A DNA stretch of 64,000 nucleotides, taken from the NCBI RefSeq assembly GCF_003576645.1, contig NC_044919.1:26140827-26204826 (forward strand), in the 5' to 3' direction. The translations under genes and the position numbers were made by a program. Below are positions 9,714 to 20,730 of this stretch, in pieces; position 1 is the stretch's first letter; each line of letters starts with the position of its first letter. The notes under the pieces were generated by a model. The model saw only the letters and a list, made by a program, of their open reading frames with translations, did not search any database and had not been told where the DNA came from. This DNA is from Ipomoea triloba. Lineage: Eukaryota > Streptophyta > Magnoliopsida > Solanales > Convolvulaceae.

Positions 9714-11756
9714 TCATTCTTCGATCCGGGCCAACCGCAACGAGTCCACCTCGCGTGTTTCAACCCCACCAAAATATTTCTTCACTTGGTGTCCGTTCAC
9801 TTTGAATTCTCCTTTGTCCGGATGCGAAATTTGAATAGTTCCATACGGAAATACCTTTGTGACCGTAAACGGTCCCGACCATCTCGATTAAAGTTTTCCC
9901 GGAAAAAGCTTTAATCTTGAATTGAACAATAACACTTGATCACCCTCTTGGAAGTCTTTCCCCTTCTTGATATGCTTGTCATGATATAATTTGGTACGTT
10001 CCTTGTAGGCTCGGGATTTTTCATAGGACATTAATCTCCATTCTTCTAACTCGTCCAATTGCCACAACCTTTCGCGGCCAGCAAGCTCTATATCGCTATT
10101 CAACTTCTTGATTGCCCAATAAGCTTTATGCTCAATCTCGACGGGTAAGTGGCATGCTTTTCCGTACACTAGCCGAAATGGTGTGGTTCCTATGGGAGTT
10201 TTGTACGCGGTTCGAAATGCCCACAACGCATCATCCAAGCGATCCGGCCAATCCCTTCGGTGGATGCTAACCGTCTTTTCTAAGATAGCCTTGATGTCGC
10301 GGTTAGCGTTTTCAACTTGCCCACTAGTTTGGGGGTGGTATGGAACTCCCCCTCGATGTTGCACCCCATATTTGGCCAACACTTTTTCCATGGGTGAATT
10401 TCTAAAATGGGTTCCTCGATCGCTAATAAGCACTCTCGACACTCCAAACCGAGTAAACAACTTCTTTAGGAATCCAATCACGCTCCTTGCGTCATTATTC
10501 CTTAAAGCTTGGGCTTCCACCCACTTCGATAAGTAATCTACTGCAACTAGGATGTATTTGAACCCTTTTGCACTAGGAAACGGGCCTACAAAGTCGATGC
10601 CCCAAATGTCAAAGATTTCACACGCTAAAATATACGTTTGTGGCATCTCATTTCTTGCCGTAATGTTTCCGACCCTTTGACACCGGTCACAATTGGATAC
10701 ACATATTTGGGCGTCTCTAAACAAGGTCGGCCAATAAAAACCCGCTTCAAGTATTTTCCTCACGGTCCAATTGCTTGAATAATGACCCCCCATCGGCCTG
10801 GCATGGCAATGTCCCATGATTTCTAGCCCTTCTTGTCCCGCAACACATCGTTTAATGACTTGGTCCGCACATATCCGGAACAAGTAAGGATCATCCCAAA
10901 AATAATGCCTACTTTCCGCTAAAAACTTCCTCTTTTGGTGCACATCGAAATAGTTAGGTATGATACCTCCTACTATGAAATTCGCTATATCCGCATACCA
11001 AGGTACATCATCAATCTTGAACAATCTTTCCTCGGGAAATAACTCCGCGATGCTAGCACTCTTCTCTCCTAACTCCGAGTTCTCAATCCGGGAAAGGTGA
11101 TCCGCGGCCTCATTCTCCTTCCCTTTCTTATCTTTAATCTCAATGTCAAACTCTTGAAGTAACAAGACCAACCTAATCAATCTAGGTTTCGCCTCGGTCT
11201 TGGACATTAAATACCTAAGAGCCGCATAGTCCGTGAACACAATCACCTTAGATAAGAGTAAGTAAAACCTAAACTTGTCTAGACCGAAGATGACCGCAAG
11301 TAACTCCTTCTCCGTGGTAGTGTAGTTTTGTTGTGTTTTGTCTAATGTTTTACTTGCAAACGCTATAGGTTGAAAATACTTTCATTTCCTTTGACCTAAA
11401 ACTACCCCTATCGAGAACCCACTTGCATCGCACATCATTTCAAAAGGTAAATTCCAATCGGGACCTACAAGAATCGGTGCACTCACCAATTTTTCATTAA
11501 GAGTGTTAAAAGCAATTAAACAATCTTCCCCGAATTCGAATTCCACATCCTTCTCTAGGAGTTTAGTTAAAGGCCTAGCAATTTTTGAAAAGTCCTTTAT
11601 GAATCGTCGATAGAAACCGACATGACCTAGGAAACTTCTTAGACTAGTAACCGAGTTTGGTGGTGGTAAGGTATCTATGACGGATGTCTTGGCTTTATCT
11701 ACTTCTATCCCCTTCCTAGATACCTTATGACCTAACACAATTCCCTCTTCTACCAT
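9714..11756 (-). pseudogene. RNase H and integrase region of pol, interrupted
   Basis: The 11756-11382 part holds the RT thumb and the start of RNase H (CDASGFSIG), ending in a stop at 11382. The same frame continues through RNase H ([20 protein letters not shown]), then integrase: HHCC zinc finger ([10 protein letters not shown] ... CDRCQR), catalytic core Asp in WGIDFVGP, Asp in SDRGTHF, Glu in [11 protein letters not shown] stop at 9888 breaks the C-terminal domain, and homologous coding continues to a natural TGA at 9714. All catalytic integrase residues are visible; the losses are nonsense changes rather than large deletions. Confidence 0.85.
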
Positions 11757-12620
11757 ATATTAGCATTTTTCCCAACTTAGAGCTAGGTTCACCTCCAAAC
11801 ACCTTTTAAGCACTTTTTCTAAATTGCCTAAGCACTCGTTGAACGTTTCCCCCTAAATGGTGAAATCATCCATGAATACTTCCATAAATTCTCCTATGTA
11901 GTCCCCAAAAATAGCTAGCATACATCTCATGAAAGTAGTCGGCGCATTGCACAACCCAAAAGGCATGCGTCGGTAAGCGAACGTACCCATGGGACATGTG
12001 AACGTTGTTTTCTCTTGGTCTTCTATGGCTACCGGGATTTGGAAATATCCACTCATCCCGTCTAGGAAACAATAAAACGCGTGCCCACTCACTTTTTCCA
12101 CCATTTGGTCTATAAATAGTGAAGGGAAATGTTTTTTCCTAGTGGCATCATTTAAGCGCCTATAGTCAATACAAACTCGCCATCCCGTCACACTCTTAGT
12201 AGGGATTAATTCCTCCTTTTCATTTCTAATGACCGTGATACCCCCCTTCTTAGGCACTACATGGGTTGGGCTTACCCATGCACTATCCGAAATGGGGTAT
12301 ATCATCCCTACATCCATGAGTCTCACTACCTCATTCTTCACTACCTCGGTCATATTAGGATTTAGTCTCCTTTGAGGTTGTGCTACGGGTTTGACATTTT
12401 CTTCTAGTAAAATCTTATGGCTGCACATTGTTGGACTTATTCCCTTTAAGTCTTGTAGTTTCCATCCTATCGCTCCCTTATGTTCCTTTAACAATCTCAC
12501 TAGTTTTTCTCTTTGAATCTTATCAAGTTTCGATGAGATCACTACCGGAAGGCTTGTATCCATCCCTAGAAAGGCATACTCAAGGTTATCGGGGTAAAGC
12601 TTTAAGATCACTCTTCCCAT
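11757..12620 (-). pseudogene. Reverse transcriptase region of pol, interrupted
   Basis: Continuous from about 12620 to a stop at 11853. Motifs visible: VSPTHVVPKKGG, WRVCIDYRRLNDAT, FLDGMSGYFQI, PFGLCNAPTTF and the catalytic FMDD box in VFMDDF. The FMDD form is usual for Athila/Tat RT. Two stops (11853, and one near 11760) separate this from the downstream RNase H part. At the upstream end it overlaps the preceding segment in another frame (12586-12620), which indicates a frameshift. Confidence 0.85.
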
Positions 12621-14046
12621 CCTTCTCTATAGTTACACTCTCCTTCTCCCCCTCTTTTTCCTTAGTTAACAACACATCCCATAAATCTCCTTCCATTTCC
12701 TCCTTATCTTCACCAAGCAAATCATGAATGTATAAAGCATCATCAAGGCAATTATCAAGGAAAGTCTCAAATTCAACATCATTTAATTCAAGCAAACTAG
12801 CATCAAAATTCATTTCATCATCATCACAAGGTGTCTCATGCATATCACTAACATGTTTATGTGTCAAAGATTTATCGACCAAAGCAAGAGACTCAATACC
12901 ATTATCATCACACAAAACCTTCAAATGGGCATCATTTTTCATTTTGCCCAAGAAATTGGAATAAATTGACTCCACATGCTCATGGAAGATGTCCACAAAG
13001 TAGTATGTGTCATCCGAAGCCATCGGATATTTAGTCAATTTTGAGACATCAAAGGTCGCACACTCATCACCCACCCGGAGTACTAACTTCGCGCTCCCCA
13101 CATCAATAAGGGCCCGAGCGGTGGCAAAAAATGGCCTACCTAAGATCAATGAGACCTCGTGGTCGGGATCCATATCAATGGTGACGAAATCCACAGGAAA
13201 TATAAACTTGTCTACTCTATCTAGGACATCCTCAACAACCCCCTTGGGTTGCTTAATTGACCGGTCGGCCAGTTAAATGCAAATCCGGGTAGGCTTTAGT
13301 GTCCCCAAATCTAACTTTTTGAAAAGACAAAAGGGCATGATGTTAATACTTGCCCCCGAGTCCGCCAATGCTTGACTAAAGTCGGTGTCGCCGATTTGAC
13401 AAGGAATGGTGAAACTCCCCGGGTCCGTGAGCTTTTGTGGCTTGTGGCGCACGAACGCGGAGCACCCCTCCCCAAGTAACACCGTAGCCGAGTCCTCGAG
13501 CTTTCTCTTGTTGGTGAGCAAGTCTTTAAGGAACTTAGCATAGTGCGGCATTTGACCTAAAGCATCAAGAAAAGGCACATTAATATGTAATTGCTTTAAC
13601 AAGTCAAGAAATTTACCGTATTGTGTTTTATCAATACTCTTCTTCACCCTCCCGGGGTATGGAAGTGGTGGTTGATACATAGGCACATATACGTTGTCTT
13701 TTGCCTTCTCTAGTGCTCGAGTGACCTTTGGACTTATAGGCAATGGTGAATTTCCCTTTTCTTTTTCCTTTTCTTCTTCAAGTACCTCTTCAACGGTCAC
13801 CTCCTCAATGGGACTCTTGGAATTGGCGCCCTTCTTCAAGATTGGCTCCGGGAGTTCTTTCCCACTCCTAAGTGTCACGGCTTGTACCCTCTCCCGGGGG
13901 TTGTTCACCGTAGTGCTTGGGAGTGCTCCTTGTGGTCTCTCGGCCAATGCCTTGGAGTTTTGAGCTACTTGTGTTTCCAAGTTTCTCATTGAAGCATGAT
14001 TCTCTTGTCTCAAATTGGAGATATCTTTCCTTATAGTGGAGATTTC
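12586..14046 (-). pseudogene. Protease region and linker to RT, interrupted
   Basis: The 14013-13273 part carries a coiled, charged linker and an aspartic protease active site (ALADSGASINIMP). It ends at a TAA at 13275-13273 where the homologous sequence should read on, consistent with a C-to-T change in a CAA codon. The frame resumes and continues to 12586 with the typical ILGRPFFATARALIDV segment and an acidic linker. Frameshift into RT near 12600. Confidence 0.75.
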
Positions 14047-14049
14047 TTA

Positions 14050-14722
14050 CCTTAAGTCTTGTTTCCACTCTTGTCTTATTTCATTCTTCATGTTGACCAT
14101 GTCATGCCTAAGCTCACCAAACATCCTTACCATTTTGTCCTCAAAACTTTCCTTAGGTGCTTCATCCCTTGGTGGTTGATTGCTTCCTTGGTACATCGGT
14201 GGTCTATATGCTCCTCCTCTTGGTTGATTTTGGTTATATTGATATCCCCGGTTGTCTTGATATCCCCTCTTGGCCCTCCTTGGTTAGGCCTTTGCCCTTG
14301 GCCTTGCCATCCTTGATTTTGAGATGTTTGATTTTGCCAACCTTGGCCTTGCCTCCAATTTTGACTATTGTTATTGCCATAAGAGTTGAAATCGTTGGGC
14401 CTTTGGTATCCCACGACATCCACTTGCTCATAAGAACCATCATCATAAGTAAAAGTGCACTCATGAGCTCCATGCGCGCCACCACATTTATCACAATATA
14501 AAGCCAATGTCATACATGGGGTCCCTCTTTGGGCCTTATTCATTTTCTCCATTTGTGCTTGCAATCTTCGTACCTCAAGTCCTAGTGCTTCCATCTTGGC
14601 TTGGGACGCGATATCTTGGCTCACCTCATACCTACCGCCTTTTTGATCTCTTTGGTCATACCAAAGCGTGGTGTTGGATGAAATTGTTTTAATCAACTCC
14701 TCCGCCTCATCGGGTCTAGTGG
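14050..14722 (-). pseudogene. 3' part of gag with zinc knuckle, frameshifted
   Basis: This continues gag from the other side of the nested element; the frame is continuous if the insert and one target-site copy are ignored. It has a zinc knuckle CDKCGGAHGAHEC (CX2CX3HX4C, one residue shorter than the usual CX2CX4HX4C) and a Gln/Gly/Asn-rich tail. A one-base frameshift lies in a G/A run near 14263-14270, and a TAA at 14049-14047 interrupts the resumed frame before the protease linker. Confidence 0.8.
14718..14722. other. Target-site duplication (AGTGG), left copy
   Basis: AGTGG directly precedes the left LTR; an identical AGTGG follows the right LTR at 20731-20735. Confidence 0.95.
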
Positions 14723-15929
14723 TGATGAGTATAATTGTGAGTGTAAAAAGAGGGTGTAAATGTCGTTCCGCTGAGGATTGGGGCTATGGCACGTATTGTG
14801 TGAATTATTAAATCCTAGGCACTAAAGTATTGGAATTCACTAGAATTCAAGGAAAATATGATTTAGGAATTAAAATAAAATAAAAGAGCAAATAAAATAA
14901 AGGATAAACTATATGATAAAAGAGTGGGGTCAGATTAGGTGTATTGCAATCTTGATGCTCTAACAATATCAAAATTAGGGAAAAACAATTAACCAAGGGA
15001 TTTATTGGCAATGCACTCAAGAATTCAAGTTAGCTACTTTTGTAATCAATAACAAGAATTAGGCTAAGATTGCCCCACTTTCGTGATGCATCAATCATAA
15101 CCTTAAACACAAAAGCATTATAAGCCCCTAAATTACCCCTATTCTCATAGTAGGAAAAATTGGGTTGAAATTGGTTAGGCTGAGTCTTTCATCCATTTTT
15201 CGTTATGATGAAATCCTCTCCAAAACAAATCAATAAAAGCTGCGCATCAATTATCAATAAGAGGAAAATATAATCCAACTCAAACATAAACCCTAGGTAA
15301 ACAATTATTTCCCTTTATGCAATAATCACAAATCTAGCATCAAGAATAGCAATAGGACCCTAATCCAAACCCAACAGCTAACTACTCATGCATCATAAAA
15401 GTAAACAAAACAAAGCAATAATAAATAACCATAAACATTGCAAGAAATCTGAGAAAAAAGTAAATAAAGGAATAAGAGAACTTTATTGATGAAGAACAAA
15501 TCCAACTTCAATCCGAGATTCCAATCTTGAAAATAATATAATGTAAAACTAATCTAAACTATACTAGGGAAATATAAAGAGAAGGGGAAAAATAAACTAA
15601 AACTAACTAGGGTTGAGAACTCTGTAAGGGAACTTCTTAAATTATAGAGAATATGTAGAATATATAAGAGATAGATGGGCCTTGGCCCATTAGGCAACTT
15701 CCAATTCTTTTCCAATTGTGATTCTTGTTTCCTTTCTTCCTTAGGTAATTTCCTTTTCTTCCAAAACTTGTCCAAAATGTTCCAAAACTCTTCCTGCTGC
15801 TCCTTGTGGATAATTCAACCCTTGGGACAATATAACACACAAATATTCTCAATATCATTAGGATAAAGAAAATAAGCATCAAAACAACTAAAATAATGGG
15901 TGAATTATTGTGCAAAATAGTAGATATCA
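14723..15929 (-). repeat. 3' LTR of the nested element
   Basis: TGATGAGTATAATTG to TAGTAGATATCA, 1,207 bp. On the minus strand a TATATA box (about 15657-15667) is preceded by the palindrome ATGGGCCAAGGCCCAT (15675-15690), two inverted TGGGCC motifs of the kind bound by TCP factors. Confidence 0.95.
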
Positions 15930-15945
15930 ACTCTCCCACACTAGA
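15930..15945 (-). other. Polypurine tract of the nested element
   Basis: The minus strand reads TCTAGTGTGGGAGAGT directly before the LTR start TGATATC. GAGGACAAGCAAAAGT lies just upstream, parallel to the GAGGAC motif seen in the host element. Confidence 0.75.
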
Positions 15946-17306
15946 ACTTTTGCTTGTCCTCAAGCAATTACCAAAGACAATCCACATTCCAAGCAATGCA
16001 ACTGTTACACTTCCTCCCTGCACAACCAAATATACCCCCAACCAACTCATACAACCTAACCTACTTCAAGAGGGATCATCTCAGAATCACAAGTGAGTTC
16101 CCCTCTCAGGCCAATAACCGGGCACCAAAATTAAGGTAGATTAGGACCCTGTATGCACATGTACTCAGTTGAGATTATGCAGAACTTCGCTTAAGATGAG
16201 ATCCCATAGACTTGCCCTTCATACTCACATAGATCAACTCTAAAACTGCATGCTAAGATCAAGTAGCTCTTCATTCGGCTTGTAATGGGGCTAAGGGTGA
16301 GTGGCTAAACAAAGAAGGGATATGGAAAGTAAACAAAAGAGAGAGAATTTCACATCTATTCACAACTAAACCTAGAGAAGACATGGAGAATATGAATTAA
16401 GAGAGCAAAATATAACTGGACACACAAGAGTATTCTAAACTAGTGGGGATTAAGACAATTATTCTAGTAACCTGATTTGCACTTTTATTCATCCTTCTTT
16501 CTCTTTCTTTTCACAAACCTTTTCTTCACTTCCAAACTTCTTTTTCAAACTTTTTCTAACAACAATTTTTCTCTCTTTTTTTGTTTTTTTTTTCTTTTCA
16601 ACCAACAACCACTTTCTTTCCTTTAATTCAAACCAACCAATCAACTCCTTCACCACACCCCACACTAGAACAAAGATAACATGAATAACTCTATAAAAAA
16701 TAAGCTCAAAGGGAAATCTCCTCTAAATCAAAGAACAAATGCTACATTCTCTCTAAAGATGGATGGAAATATATGGTTAAAGGCTAAGGGTTAAATAACA
16801 TGGGTAAACAAGAAAAACAATAACAAAGAACGGGTTAAATGCTTGGCACTTATTAAACTAAAACAAGGCTAAAAATAGGGGACAACTAGGGAAAACAATT
16901 ATAATAAAGGGTAGGTTTAAAGGCTTGGGCTAACAACAATGGCCTATATCACTTCTAAGCATGCAAATTGTAGATTTCACTGTGAGAGCACTGAGACAAG
17001 TTATGACAAGACAAATATCACCGGAATCCCACATAAGCCTTCACTAGCAATGCATAACACAGGATCAAGAAATTAAGTTTGAGGTTAACTCAACTATTGG
17101 CAAGAGACTGAATTAAACACAAGCTCAACTTTAAGTCATCCCTGACAAGCTAGGCTGCACAAGAACCACCAAAACAAACCACCAACCAGCAGAAAGGAAA
17201 GTGGTCACAGCCACAAAGCAAAGAAAATAGACTATCCACAGTGTTGCACATTGAGTCATTCAAGCAAAGTTCACAAAAAAATTTTATTTTCAAACCAGAA
17301 ATAGCA

Positions 17307-17346
17307 CCCCCCCCCCCCACACTAAAACTTGGACATCGTCCTCGAT
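17307..17346 (-). other. Second GAGGAC/polypurine motif inside the nested element
   Basis: The minus strand reads CATCGAGGACGATG, then AAGTTTTAGTGTGGGG running into a 12-base G run. It has the form of a terminal polypurine tract but lies 1.38 kb from the LTR, suggesting that material downstream of it was added later. Confidence 0.6.
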
Positions 17347-17574
17347 GGACAAACAATTAAGCACAATATAGGGTATTCAAAGAATAACATCAATAATGAA
17401 GCAGAAATTCAAAACTAATAGATAGAGAAATTAAAAGAGTTAAGAAACTGAACCTTGAAGTCTTGATGCAATGAAGAAAAATGGAATAAAAACTTTAGAA
17501 CCTGAGGAAGACAACAATGGTGCACACAAGGAAGTGGGGGAAAAAATAATTTTTTTTTTTTTTTTTACTGTTGG

Positions 17575-17690
17575 GGGCCATGGGCGGGGTCATGGCCGTG
17601 ATGTTGGCCGTGACCCAGACCTCTCTATAAGCAAAAACGTACTGGAATTCGCGGAAAAGGTCACGGGCGGGGTCATGGCCGTGACCCCGA
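17575..17690. repeat. GGTCATGGCCGTGACC palindrome pair
   Basis: TCATGGCCGTGA cores start at 17590 and 17673, 83 bp apart, each inside a larger G+C-rich inverted arrangement and each followed by CTCTCTATA. The sequence is unrelated to the GGACGC arrays but the spacing is the same. Confidence 0.7.
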
Positions 17691-17968
17691 GCTCTCTATA
17701 TGCAAAAAGTCCGTTTGTCGCGCCAAATGCATGTTTTCACCTGTAGATCAATCCAAAACATCCCAAAGCACTCCAACACCTAAACACATCATAAACACTC
17801 AATTTCCAAACATTCCCCACTCTCTTAGAAGTAAAATAAATCAATTCTCACTCAAATATTCCCTTACCAAACCTCTTGAAAACCAAATAAAGACTAAAAT
17901 CTAAAAGCTAACTAAAGCAAATAAAGTAAATGCAATAAAATAGAATGCAAGAAAGTAAAGGATAACAT

Positions 17969-17990
17969 GGGGTGCCTCCCATGAAGCGCT
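17969..17990 (-). other. Conserved GCGCTTC...GGGAGGCA motif, nested element
   Basis: The minus strand reads AGCGCTTCATGGGAGGCACC. It aligns with the post-pol motif of the host element at 9659-9679, although this element has no pol. Confidence 0.6.
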
Positions 17991-18219
17991 AAGTTTAATG
18001 TCGCTAGCTAGACTCAACCTCTCAAGATCAACCATCATTGGATTGGAGAAAGAACATCCCATCTTTCCTAGCAAATTTTTCTTCAAGATAGTGCCTCAAA
18101 TGGTGGCCATCAACAAATTCCTTTATGCACAAGTCCACCACCTCAAAGCTCAAGCATTGTTCCTCCATGAACTCAAAATTCAAGTATACCCGTTCATCAA
18201 ATCCATTCTTATTTTCCCC

Positions 18220-19389
18220 TTAATTTTTCTTTACTTGAGTGAGTAGAGAGAACCTTGGGTCTTCTTTATGCACTAAAACGAAATCCTTGGACATGAAAAT
18301 TGGCCAATGGGGGCCTCCACATTCAAAAACATTGACACCTCCCGGTTCCCAAGTTAGTCTAAAGTTCTCACCCAAGGGAGTGTCATCAAATGAAAGACAT
18401 ACCTCGTTTGTGCCACTAAATTCATCAACTATATCATTCTTGAGCACTTCTTCACTTGGACTATCTTTAAGTTGCTTTTTGTCACCATTCCCTTGCAACT
18501 CCACACTTCCTTCCCAATTCAAAGTTTCCATTTCAATTCCATCGTTCACTTTCTCATCTTCATCAGCTTCATCATCCCTCTCCTCTTCATCACAACCTTC
18601 ACTTGGAGTGAACAACTCATGTATAACATCTTCATAAGGACTTGAATTTTGAATGGGTTCTTGAGTTGTCAAGCCTTCTCCTTGAGCCTGAAGATCTTCC
18701 AATTTAGCCTTATGATCTTCCAATCGAGCTTTATTTTCTTCCAATTGAGCTTGTAACATTTTCATTTGGGTGGCTAAGTTATTCATCATGGACCTCATCT
18801 CCTCATAAATATGTTGGCTTACTTGTGGAGGTTCTTGATAGAATAGCTCTTGAGGTTCCCATTGATCATTGGCATATTCTTCCTCGCTTAGTCTCATGAG
18901 ATATCCACCATCCTTAGTGTCATCATCAGGTACAATAGTGACTCCCCAACGCCTAGCCAACTCCAAAGTCTCCTCATCAATAGGTTGGCTTGCTTGTGGA
19001 GGTGCTTGATATAATGGCTCTTGCGGTTCTTGATGTGGAGGTACTTGAACTTGGCCTTGATATTGAAAGTTAGGATCAAAGATGTAGCATCTTTCGGGTT
19101 CATGTGTTCCTCCACATATGACACACCAAAGAGGTTGTGGCATGAATATTGGTGGTGCACCTCCTTGAAAAACTTCTTGATTGATATTGGCACCAAACTT
19201 TTGAGGGAAAGATTGATACTCCTGAGGATGTGATGCTTGTATGGTGGAGTTTAACTTGTAGCAACATTCCAAAGCATGAGCTTCACCACAATATGAACAC
19301 CATTTAGAGTATGAAAGGAATGATTGAAGTGGACCACCTTGAAAGGTCTTTATACACATTCTGGCGAAATCGGGCAGTGTCATCTTCAT
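18220..19389 (-). CDS. Gag-like ORF of the nested element, two zinc knuckles
   Basis: 389 aa from ATG at 19389. Two zinc-knuckle-like motifs, CSYCGEAHALECC (about residues 32-44) and CVICGGTHEPERC (about 88-100), use the same CX2CX3H spacing as the host gag. A coiled coil with repeated LEDHKAKLEDL-like segments follows (about 200-240), then a highly acidic region. The retrotransposon gag capsid domain found in the host (20731-21834) is absent, as are all pol domains. It may be a gag remnant that binds element RNA or a diverged protein; nothing beyond the knuckles identifies it. The frame is intact over 1.17 kb, which suggests recent selection or youth. Confidence 0.6.
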   Translation of the reverse strand: MKMTLPDFARMCIKTFQGGPLQSFLSYSKWCSYCGEAHALECCYKLNSTIQASHPQEYQSFPQKFGANINQEVFQGGAPPIFMPQPLWCVICGGTHEPERCYIFDPNFQYQGQVQVPPHQEPQEPLYQAPPQASQPIDEETLELARRWGVTIVPDDDTKDGGYLMRLSEEEYANDQWEPQELFYQEPPQVSQHIYEEMRSMMNNLATQMKMLQAQLEENKARLEDHKAKLEDLQAQGEGLTTQEPIQNSSPYEDVIHELFTPSEGCDEEERDDEADEDEKVNDGIEMETLNWEGSVELQGNGDKKQLKDSPSEEVLKNDIVDEFSGTNEVCLSFDDTPLGENFRLTWEPGGVNVFECGGPHWPIFMSKDFVLVHKEDPRFSLLTQVKKN

Positions 19390-19500
19390 TTTTTTTTTGT
19401 GTTTTTTTTTTGGTGATTAAATAAAAACTTGATCTCCTAAGAATTCACTAACTTTAATGCTAGAAATAAAACAATCACACAATACAACCAAATAAACCAA

Positions 19501-19518
19501 TCCATGGCAACGACGCCA
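19501..19518 (-). other. Primer-binding site of the nested element (tRNA-Asp-like)
   Basis: TCCATGGCAACGACGCCA on the plus strand matches the tRNA-Asp 3' end at 15 of 18 positions. It lies 5 bp from the right LTR. The host element's site is a perfect 18/18 match. Confidence 0.75.
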
Positions 19519-19523
19519 AAATG

Positions 19524-20730
19524 TGATGAGTATAATTGTGAGTGTAAAAAGAGGGTGTAAATGTCGTTCCGCTGAGGATTGGGGCTATGGCACGTATTGT
19601 GTGAATTATTAAATCCTAGGCACTAAAGTATTGGAATTCACTAGAATCCAAGGAAAATATGATTTAGGAATTAAAATAAAATAAAAGAGCAAATAAAATA
19701 AAGGATAAACTATATGATAAAAGAGTGGGGTCAAATTAGGTGTATTGCAATCTTGATGCTCTAACAATCTCAAAATTAGGGAAAAACAATTAACCAAGGG
19801 ATTTATTAGCAATGCACTCAAGAATTCAAGTTAGCTACTTTCTTAATCAATAACAAGAATTAGGCTAAGATTGCCCCACTTTCGTGATGCATCAATCATA
19901 ACCTTAATCACAAAAGCATTATAAGCCCCAAATTACCCATATTCTCATAGTAGGAAAAATTGGGTTGAAATTGGTTAGGCTGAGTCTTTCACCCAACTTT
20001 CGTTGTGATAAATCCTCTCCAAAACAAATCAATAAAAGCTGTGCATCAATTATCAATAAGAGGAAAATATAATCCAACTCAAACATAAACCCTAGGTAAA
20101 CAATTATTTCCCTTTATGCAATAATCACAAATCTAGCATCAAGAATAGCAATAGGACCCTAATTCAAACCCAACAGCTAACTACTCATGCATCATAAAAG
20201 TAAACAAAACAAAGCAATAATAAATAACCATAAACATTGCAAGAAATCTGAGAAGAAAGTAAATAAAGGAATAAGAGAACTTTACTGATGAAGAACAAAT
20301 CCAACTTCAATCCGAGATTCCAAGCTTGAAATTAATATAATGTAAAACTAATCTAAACTATACTAGGGAAATATAAAGAGAAGGGGAAAAATAAACTAAA
20401 ACTAACTAGGGTTGAGAACTCTGTAAGGGAACTTCTTAAATTATAGAGAATATGTAGAATATATAGGAGATAGATGGGCCTTGGCTCATTAGGCAACTTC
20501 CAATTCTTTTCCAATTGTGATTCTTGTTTCCTTTCTTCCTTAGGTAATTTCCTTTTCTTCCAAAACTTGTCCAAAATGTTCCATAACTCTTCCTTTGCTG
20601 CTCCTTGTGGATAATTCAACCCTTGGGACAATATAACACACAAATATTCTCAATTTTATTAGGATAAGGAAAATAAGCATCAAAACAACTAAAATAATGG
20701 GTGAATTATTGTACAAAATAGTAGATATCA
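19524..20730 (-). repeat. 5' LTR of the nested element
   Basis: Same 1,207-bp length and ends as the left copy. The palindrome next to the TATA box (20475-20490) has one change compared with the left LTR. The target duplication AGTGG follows at 20731-20735. Confidence 0.95.

Larger units (their letters stand above)
15946..18219 (-). other. Noncoding interior of the nested element
   Basis: No credible ORF. CT-rich and low-complexity stretches occur at 16490-16680. Inside lie a second polypurine-like motif (17307-17346), a palindrome pair (17575-17690) and the GCGCTTC motif (17969-17990), listed separately. Confidence 0.6.
14723..20730 (-). mobile_element. Non-autonomous LTR retrotransposon nested in gag
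   Basis: A complete 6,008-bp element: two 1,207-bp direct LTRs with TG...CA ends, perfect 5-bp target duplication, primer site, polypurine tract and one ORF with two zinc knuckles. No protease, RT or integrase was found in its 3.6-kb interior. It shares the primer-site type, the GCGCTTC...GGGAGGCA motif and the GAGGAC polypurine arrangement with the host element, so it was probably mobilised by Athila/Tat enzymes. By eye the LTRs differ at roughly 25-30 positions (about 2%), pointing to a fairly recent insertion. Confidence 0.9.
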
